A stretch of 17,852 nt of DNA, from the NCBI GenBank assembly GCA_031550915.1, contig JAVBOF010000162.1, positions 1 through 17,852 on the forward strand, in the 5' to 3' direction. Under the pieces are notes generated by a model. That model ran no database searches. It worked only from the letters and a program-made list of their open reading frames with translations, and was not told the DNA's origin. Position 1 is the stretch's first letter. The number at the start of each line of letters is the position of its first letter. Of this stretch, positions 13,538 to 17,852 are shown piece by piece. This stretch comes from JAVBOF01 sp031550915. Its GTDB lineage: Bacteria > Bacillota > Clostridia > Christensenellales > MGBC116941. The position numbers and the translations under genes are program-made.

Positions 13538-15127
13538 TTATATATACATAAATTCATAGTAATCTTCCAGCATCCTTGAGGCAGAAAACTGCTTGGATGC
13601 CATATCTATGCTGTTTTCCATCATTACTAACCAGCGTTTTCTTTCGGTATAATATATCGGCACAACTTCATTTCTCAGCACATCGTACAGGCTTTCGCTA
13701 TCTATTATATCGCAATCTTCACCGGAGTAACCATGTCCGATCTCAAACCCGCTCTCCCCTTGCACAAAGCCTTCGGGCCACCAACCATCCAATACGCTTA
13801 CATTCAATACGCCGTTCATCGCGGCTTTCATTCCAGATGTACCACAAGCCTCCAAAGGACGGATAGGGTTATTTAGCCAAACATCGCAGCCTCTCGTAAG
13901 CAACTTTCCTATTTCTATATCATAATCTTCCAAAAAAACCATATTTTTTGGATACTTTTTAACCTCTCCAAACAGGTCGGCAAGAATGTTTTTGCCGTCT
14001 ATATCATTTGGGTGCGCTTTGCCGGAAAATATGAGCTGTAGCTTGTTGTCCGTCAGTAATTTTTCTAGGATTCCTTTGTTTTTAAAAATCAAATTGCTTC
14101 TTTTATATGGAGCTGCTCTTCTTGCAAAGCCTATCGTCAGAATTTCCGGATTGAACTTAATGCCGGTCTTCCTTTCAATCACATAAAGCATGTCAGTTTT
14201 TAGCTTAAAATGCCTATTCCAAAGACACTCGCCGGAAAGGGTTGAAATCTTTTCATCCTGCCAGGTTCCTGCATGAACACCATTCGTAATTGCGATAATA
14301 TCGGAAGCTCCGTTAACATGTTCCCACATTTTGCGCGCCGTTTCGGAATGCAGTTTAGATACAGCGTTTGAGCGATAGGATAGCCGCAAACCCGAAACTG
14401 TCAGTCCAAATGGATTTCCTCCTATCAGTTCTATCTGTTCGGATGTAAAACCATCGGATGCACCCATATACTCAATTAGCCTCATATCATATGTTTCATT
14501 GCCGTGGATGACAGGTGTGTGGGTAGTGAATACGATCTTTTTGCGAACCTCGTTGTACGCATCCTCAAAATCCTTGCCAGATCGCATAAAGTTACGGATA
14601 AGTTCCAATCCGCCAAATACTGGATGACCGTCATTGAAGTGGTATATGTCTATATCAAATCCCAACGCTTCAAGCGCTCGGATGCCTCCGATTCCCAAAA
14701 TCATCTCCTGGGCTACGCGTTCTTCTTCAAACCAACCATATAGCTGGCCTGTTAAAAGAAAATCTTTATTTTCCTCCAAAAACACATCCAGAAGATAAAG
14801 CGGTACGTTTCCGTATTCTTCACAGAGCCAAATCTTTATCTTTACTTCCCTGCCCCGTATTTGCACAGAAACTATTTTACCTGTGTCTATAAGGAACGGA
14901 TATCTGTACTCGTAATAGCTGTCAAACGGATACCCGTTGTCGTCCATATGTTGGCAAGTATAACCTTGCCGCCAGAGCATACCGATACCGACCATTGGTT
15001 TATTCAAATCTTTAGCTGCTTTAAGTATATCGCCTGCTAGGATGCCCAAACCTCCAGAATATATCTTAAAATCTTCATGCAAACCAAACTCCATGCACAT
15101 ATAAGCAACAAAGGGTTCTCTTTTCAA
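13538..15127 (-). CDS. glgP: Alpha-glucan (maltodextrin) phosphorylase, GT35 short type
   Basis: The enzyme releases glucose-1-phosphate from alpha-1,4-glucans with phosphate and PLP. The 529 residues open with YMCMEFGLHEDFKIYSGGLG, the phosphorylase N-terminal signature, and contain HFNDGHPVFGGLE, FTTHTPVIHGNE, TNGVHAGTW and GFARRAAPYKRSNL. The cofactor lysine is Lys434 in EACGTSGMKAAMNGVLNVS. It is much shorter than glycogen phosphorylases of about 800 residues, but matches the short bacterial and archaeal alpha-glucan phosphorylases that lack the extra N-terminal domain, so it is not truncated. The start is a TTG at 15127 preceded by GGAGGT. A TTG at 15142, which adds 5 residues, would place that ribosome site inside the gene. 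It follows the GH13 gene by 18 nt. Confidence 0.93.
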   Translation of the reverse strand: MKREPFVAYMCMEFGLHEDFKIYSGGLGILAGDILKAAKDLNKPMVGIGMLWRQGYTCQHMDDNGYPFDSYYEYRYPFLIDTGKIVSVQIRGREVKIKIWLCEEYGNVPLYLLDVFLEENKDFLLTGQLYGWFEEERVAQEMILGIGGIRALEALGFDIDIYHFNDGHPVFGGLELIRNFMRSGKDFEDAYNEVRKKIVFTTHTPVIHGNETYDMRLIEYMGASDGFTSEQIELIGGNPFGLTVSGLRLSYRSNAVSKLHSETARKMWEHVNGASDIIAITNGVHAGTWQDEKISTLSGECLWNRHFKLKTDMLYVIERKTGIKFNPEILTIGFARRAAPYKRSNLIFKNKGILEKLLTDNKLQLIFSGKAHPNDIDGKNILADLFGEVKKYPKNMVFLEDYDIEIGKLLTRGCDVWLNNPIRPLEACGTSGMKAAMNGVLNVSVLDGWWPEGFVQGESGFEIGHGYSGEDCDIIDSESLYDVLRNEVVPIYYTERKRWLVMMENSIDMASKQFSASRMLEDYYEFMYI

Positions 15128-15131
15128 GCTT

Positions 15132-15137
15132 ACCTCC
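15132..15137 (-). promoter_or_regulatory. glgP ribosome site
   Basis: GGAGGT on the minus strand, 4 nt before TTG 15127. It sits inside the longer reading from 15142 and so decides for the shorter protein. Confidence 0.7.
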
Positions 15138-15145
15138 GACAAGGA

Positions 15146-17101
15146 TTATTTTCCACAATGGTATAGTATAAAAGATTCATGGGGATGCAGATGGATGATC
15201 TCGTCAAAAAGACTGACGCCCTTTTTGGGATGACTCCAATATATTATCTCAACATCTTGCTTGTCTAAAAAAATATCCGGATTAAAATCTGCGGTCTCGA
15301 TCGAACGCTTTTTGCCGCGATTAAGTAATACATATAATTCTTCATCGCTGTTTTTATAACTAAAGCTCGTAATACTGTTGGATTTAGCCGGCTCAAAAAT
15401 ATTAAAATACTCAAGCTTTATCAGATGGGAAAAGCGCATTCTTATAGCATTACAGAAAGCGAGGTGATCTAGCATGCTTGAATCAATATCGGTCCAATGA
15501 AACATATATTCATCAAAGAAAGCCAGTTTGCCATACAGCGGGTCATATTCAGGAAGCGCGTATCTGCCTTTCTTGCTTTTTCCCAAACCAAGGTTCATGG
15601 GCTGCACTTCGTTTAATTCCAGTCCGCTGTTAATATAAACCAGAGTATTCGGTAAGAGAGCATTATATACGCAGACGCTTTCAATGCTTTTTTTATCACT
15701 AAAATAGCTAGTAATACGCGGCGTGTCTGCTGTTTCCAACGCCGCGACCATAGGAAGACTGCAGGCTAGGAGCTCATCAAACATCAAAGAATTGTATTCC
15801 TTTTGATTCAGCTGCGAATAGCTATACCAAATAGCACCTGTAATAAAATCAAAGCCATTCTCCTTAGCCTCCGCAGACTTTTCGGCGTTCATTACCTCTG
15901 ACCAGAACAAAAACTTGTCATCTACTCTCTTTGCCTTATCCAGGATCATATCTATTAGGGCTTTCGGCATAGCATGTCCCATGTCTATCCTTGCGCCGTC
16001 GATATTAAAGAGTTTCTGATAGTGCGGTATAACATCAGAAATATATTTATATAGTTTTTTATTGGGTTTTACCGGAGGGATAACATTGCACTTGATCGTG
16101 TCAAACAACAAGTATGGGGGGAAAACATCCGGTATGAATTCTTCGGCAATCTTGTTCATACCAAGCTCATATCGCAGATATGAAACATCTGTCCAAGGCG
16201 GCTGGAAATCGTTTATGACATCCGAATATGCAGGTGCAGTAGTAATATTATAGTTTTTCTCTATGGCATCTAATATGTCCGCTTCATCTTTTATTTTTTT
16301 CCAAATATCCTCATCAATATGACGGGGATTATCTCTAAAATGCTTTAGATACTCTATCGTAGAAAACTGCATAAAAATATTTTGAGCGTTATCTACCGTG
16401 AGTTGGTACATATTCGGCAGATCTTTTATCTTTGGAGATTTAAAATCTTCAAGATCGTTCTCGATCCAATAGAACCAATCGGGATGATCTCTAATTAATT
16501 CGTTATCCCTTGCACACGTACGGAAGGAAAAATCGAGCATAACGAGAATACCCAACTTGTGGCAGGCCTCAGTAAAAGCCGCGAATTCGATATTTAGCTT
16601 GTGTTCGCAATATTCTCCAAGCAGATCATCGTGCAGAGAAGGGTCTATTTTATAGAAATCCTTTGTCGCATAAGGACTGCCAAGACCGCCCTTTTTGTAT
16701 TTGTCGCTGGTTTCGAATATGGGCAGCAGATATAGTATAGAAACACCTATACGTTTAAGTTGAGGTAAAACTGCGAGCGCCTTCAAAAAACTCCCGGATA
16801 TAATACCATCTTTCTCATAGTGTTTCCACGCCGTTTGTGTGCGCGGTAACATGCTGTAAATAACATTAGCACAAATATCCATGCTCTTGCGTTTGTTTCG
16901 TATATCAGGGCTCTGGTGTCCGCATATGTAATCGATACATTGTGAGTAAAAATCATACGGGTCGACATGCATTATTTGTTTGGTATGAGGAATGCGATTT
17001 TCTGCATATCCAAAGGAATCCCAGAGCATGGGAATACTATATGAATCGGTTTTACATCTGTTTTTATCGAGCAATAAGGAAAGCTCTTGAAGGTGTCCCA
17101 T
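15146..17101 (-). CDS. GH13 alpha-amylase-family enzyme, possibly a maltosyl/glucanotransferase
   Basis: A 651-residue glycoside hydrolase family 13 protein with no signal peptide, so cytosolic. The barrel motifs are: region I LDFSFRTCARDN (Asp190), region II GARIDMGHAMP (nucleophile Asp373), region III FWSEVMNAE (acid/base Glu402) and region IV ALETADTPRI (Asp459). The three catalytic acids are present, but the usual histidines of region I (DxxxNH) and region IV (NHD) are replaced. Such replacements are known in transferase-type members like GlgE and may also apply to Thermotoga maltosyltransferase, so transfer of maltosyl units is more likely than plain hydrolysis. This is inference. A C-terminal beta domain ends the protein. 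It starts 4 nt after the sugar-binding protein gene and precedes glgP, which fits processing of imported maltodextrins. Confidence 0.85.
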   Translation of the reverse strand: MGHLQELSLLLDKNRCKTDSYSIPMLWDSFGYAENRIPHTKQIMHVDPYDFYSQCIDYICGHQSPDIRNKRKSMDICANVIYSMLPRTQTAWKHYEKDGIISGSFLKALAVLPQLKRIGVSILYLLPIFETSDKYKKGGLGSPYATKDFYKIDPSLHDDLLGEYCEHKLNIEFAAFTEACHKLGILVMLDFSFRTCARDNELIRDHPDWFYWIENDLEDFKSPKIKDLPNMYQLTVDNAQNIFMQFSTIEYLKHFRDNPRHIDEDIWKKIKDEADILDAIEKNYNITTAPAYSDVINDFQPPWTDVSYLRYELGMNKIAEEFIPDVFPPYLLFDTIKCNVIPPVKPNKKLYKYISDVIPHYQKLFNIDGARIDMGHAMPKALIDMILDKAKRVDDKFLFWSEVMNAEKSAEAKENGFDFITGAIWYSYSQLNQKEYNSLMFDELLACSLPMVAALETADTPRITSYFSDKKSIESVCVYNALLPNTLVYINSGLELNEVQPMNLGLGKSKKGRYALPEYDPLYGKLAFFDEYMFHWTDIDSSMLDHLAFCNAIRMRFSHLIKLEYFNIFEPAKSNSITSFSYKNSDEELYVLLNRGKKRSIETADFNPDIFLDKQDVEIIYWSHPKKGVSLFDEIIHLHPHESFILYHCGK

Positions 17102-17105
17102 TATA

Positions 17106-17852
17106 CTATTCCTCTAAATAATCCTGTATTTTCTCTGGCATGTCTTCTGGTTTTAGAGCAAATGCAAGCATATCATTAATGCATTTATTAATAGAGTTCG
17201 TGATTTTCTGACGATCGCCGAGTAATGGGAAAGCGGTTCCAAAGGATAGCTGCTTATACATACCTGCAATAATCTCATCCTTCTTCTTCTCTTCGGATAA
17301 AATATTCTGATTTACAGGAACCGCACCGATAGCATTCGCAATATCGGTTTGATTAGAAGTATTATTTATACACTCTAATATAAATCCGATTGCATGATTT
17401 TTGTTCTCTTCGGTAATATTTGCTGAAAGAGCAAAAGCTTCAACACTTATAAAAGGAGCGGGAAATATTCCTTTTTCTGAAGCGGATAGTGGCGCTACAC
17501 ACAAATTATTCGGCTTCAATTTGCCCACGTTGGCGATATCATCGATCAGATAGGCTGCCTTTCCTTCGTTAAAGAGTTTAATTGCTTCGTCGGATGTCTC
17601 ACATTTACTGGCCACCATCCTTGTATTCACGATATCGTTATACAGCATGCAGGCTTCTTTAACGGAGTCCGTATTCATTTCGATCTTTCCGTTTTTCTCT
17701 ATGCTTTCGCCAAATCCGCCAATCAGTGCCAGAAAAGTCTCCGCATCGTTGGTCGTCATCGCTAAAGGCCTGTCAATACTGTTTTTTTCCCGTATCTCAT
17801 TACAGCTTGCAAACAGCTCTTCAAGATTCTTTGGTGGCTCCTTAACAAGCTG
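17106..17852 (-). CDS. Sugar ABC transporter substrate-binding protein, C-terminal part
   Basis: 248 residues of an open frame that runs off the window edge, so the N-terminus, signal peptide and lipobox are outside. The layout is that of a family 1 (MalE-like) extracellular solute-binding protein: PKNLEELFASCNEIRE, then the EAIKLFNEGKAAYLID segment, FPAPFISVEAFALSAN, and AIGAVPVNQNIL near the C-terminus, the same order as in maltose-binding proteins. It would bind oligosaccharide outside the membrane for an ABC importer whose permease genes are not in this window. It is 4 nt upstream of the GH13 gene in the same operon, so maltodextrin is the likely ligand. An ATG at 17759 is internal, not the start. 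Confidence 0.82.
   Translation of the reverse strand, partial: QLVKEPPKNLEELFASCNEIREKNSIDRPLAMTTNDAETFLALIGGFGESIEKNGKIEMNTDSVKEACMLYNDIVNTRMVASKCETSDEAIKLFNEGKAAYLIDDIANVGKLKPNNLCVAPLSASEKGIFPAPFISVEAFALSANITEENKNHAIGFILECINNTSNQTDIANAIGAVPVNQNILSEEKKKDEIIAGMYKQLSFGTAFPLLGDRQKITNSINKCINDMLAFALKPEDMPEKIQDYLEE

Noticed and set aside
13513..13549. Inverted repeat ATGTATAT / ATATACAT as a glgP terminator
   Set aside because: The arms are AT-only apart from one base pair, the right arm lies inside the glgP coding end, and no T tract follows on the minus strand.
1..17852. CRISPR array, insertion sequence or riboswitch
   Set aside because: No regularly spaced repeats, transposase or terminal repeats, or recognisable riboswitch core was seen on either strand.

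Overview
This window looks like a housekeeping and central-carbon stretch of a low-to-moderate GC Firmicute, most probably a member of the Clostridia. The reasons are: the order miaB, ymcA/ylbF-like, mutS, mutL, miaA, hfq, YnbB-like and lexA, which recalls the Bacillus/Clostridium arrangement; an endonuclease-type MutL with no MutH; a perfect Gram-positive LexA box; consensus sigma-A promoters; strong AGGAGG-like ribosome sites; and frequent TTG starts. No species can be named from the sequence alone.

Layout. (1) 1-255: rpsU (S21) and its terminator; the reading frame is broken at an A9 run near the 3' end. (2) 305-9145, plus strand: a tRNA-modification, mismatch-repair and RNA-chaperone operon, with a consensus promoter followed by miaB, a YlbF/YmcA-family gene with a four-cysteine tail, mutS, mutL, miaA, hfq and a PLP-dependent YnbB-like lyase. 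Spacing is tight throughout (mutS/mutL overlap in ATGA; miaA starts 7 nt after mutL). (3) 9129-9995: lexA on the minus strand, its 3' end overlapping the lyase gene by 17 nt, and divergent from it a previously unlisted 51-codon ORF for a protein with nine cysteines. A perfect SOS box and two overlapping promoters lie between them. (4) 9996-11042: a complete tyrosine recombinase on the minus strand, whose stop codon directly abuts that of the Cys-rich ORF. (5) 11043-11319: a 277-nt gap with inverted and direct repeats. (6) 11320-12612, minus strand: rnhA and proC. (7) 12633-12828, plus strand: tRNA-Trp(CCA) with its own promoter, leader dyad and terminator. (8) 12941 to the window edge, minus strand: a maltodextrin/glycogen-type cluster (sugar-binding protein fragment, GH13 enzyme, alpha-glucan phosphorylase) followed by a nicotinamidase-like hydrolase.

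How the genes fit together. MiaA and MiaB act one after the other on A37 of tRNAs reading UNN codons. MutS and MutL make the mismatch-repair pair. Hfq and the YlbF/YmcA family act on RNA. LexA controls itself and probably the small Cys-rich protein. The sugar cluster fits import of maltodextrin, rearrangement by a GH13 enzyme and phosphorolysis to glucose-1-phosphate.

The most interesting region is the lexA / Cys-rich microprotein / recombinase junction (9761-10003). It combines a perfect SOS operator, crossed promoters, a candidate SOS-induced metal-binding microprotein and a 16-bp perfect palindrome centred on two abutting stop codons. The position resembles that of yneA beside lexA in Bacillus, but the protein is unlike YneA.
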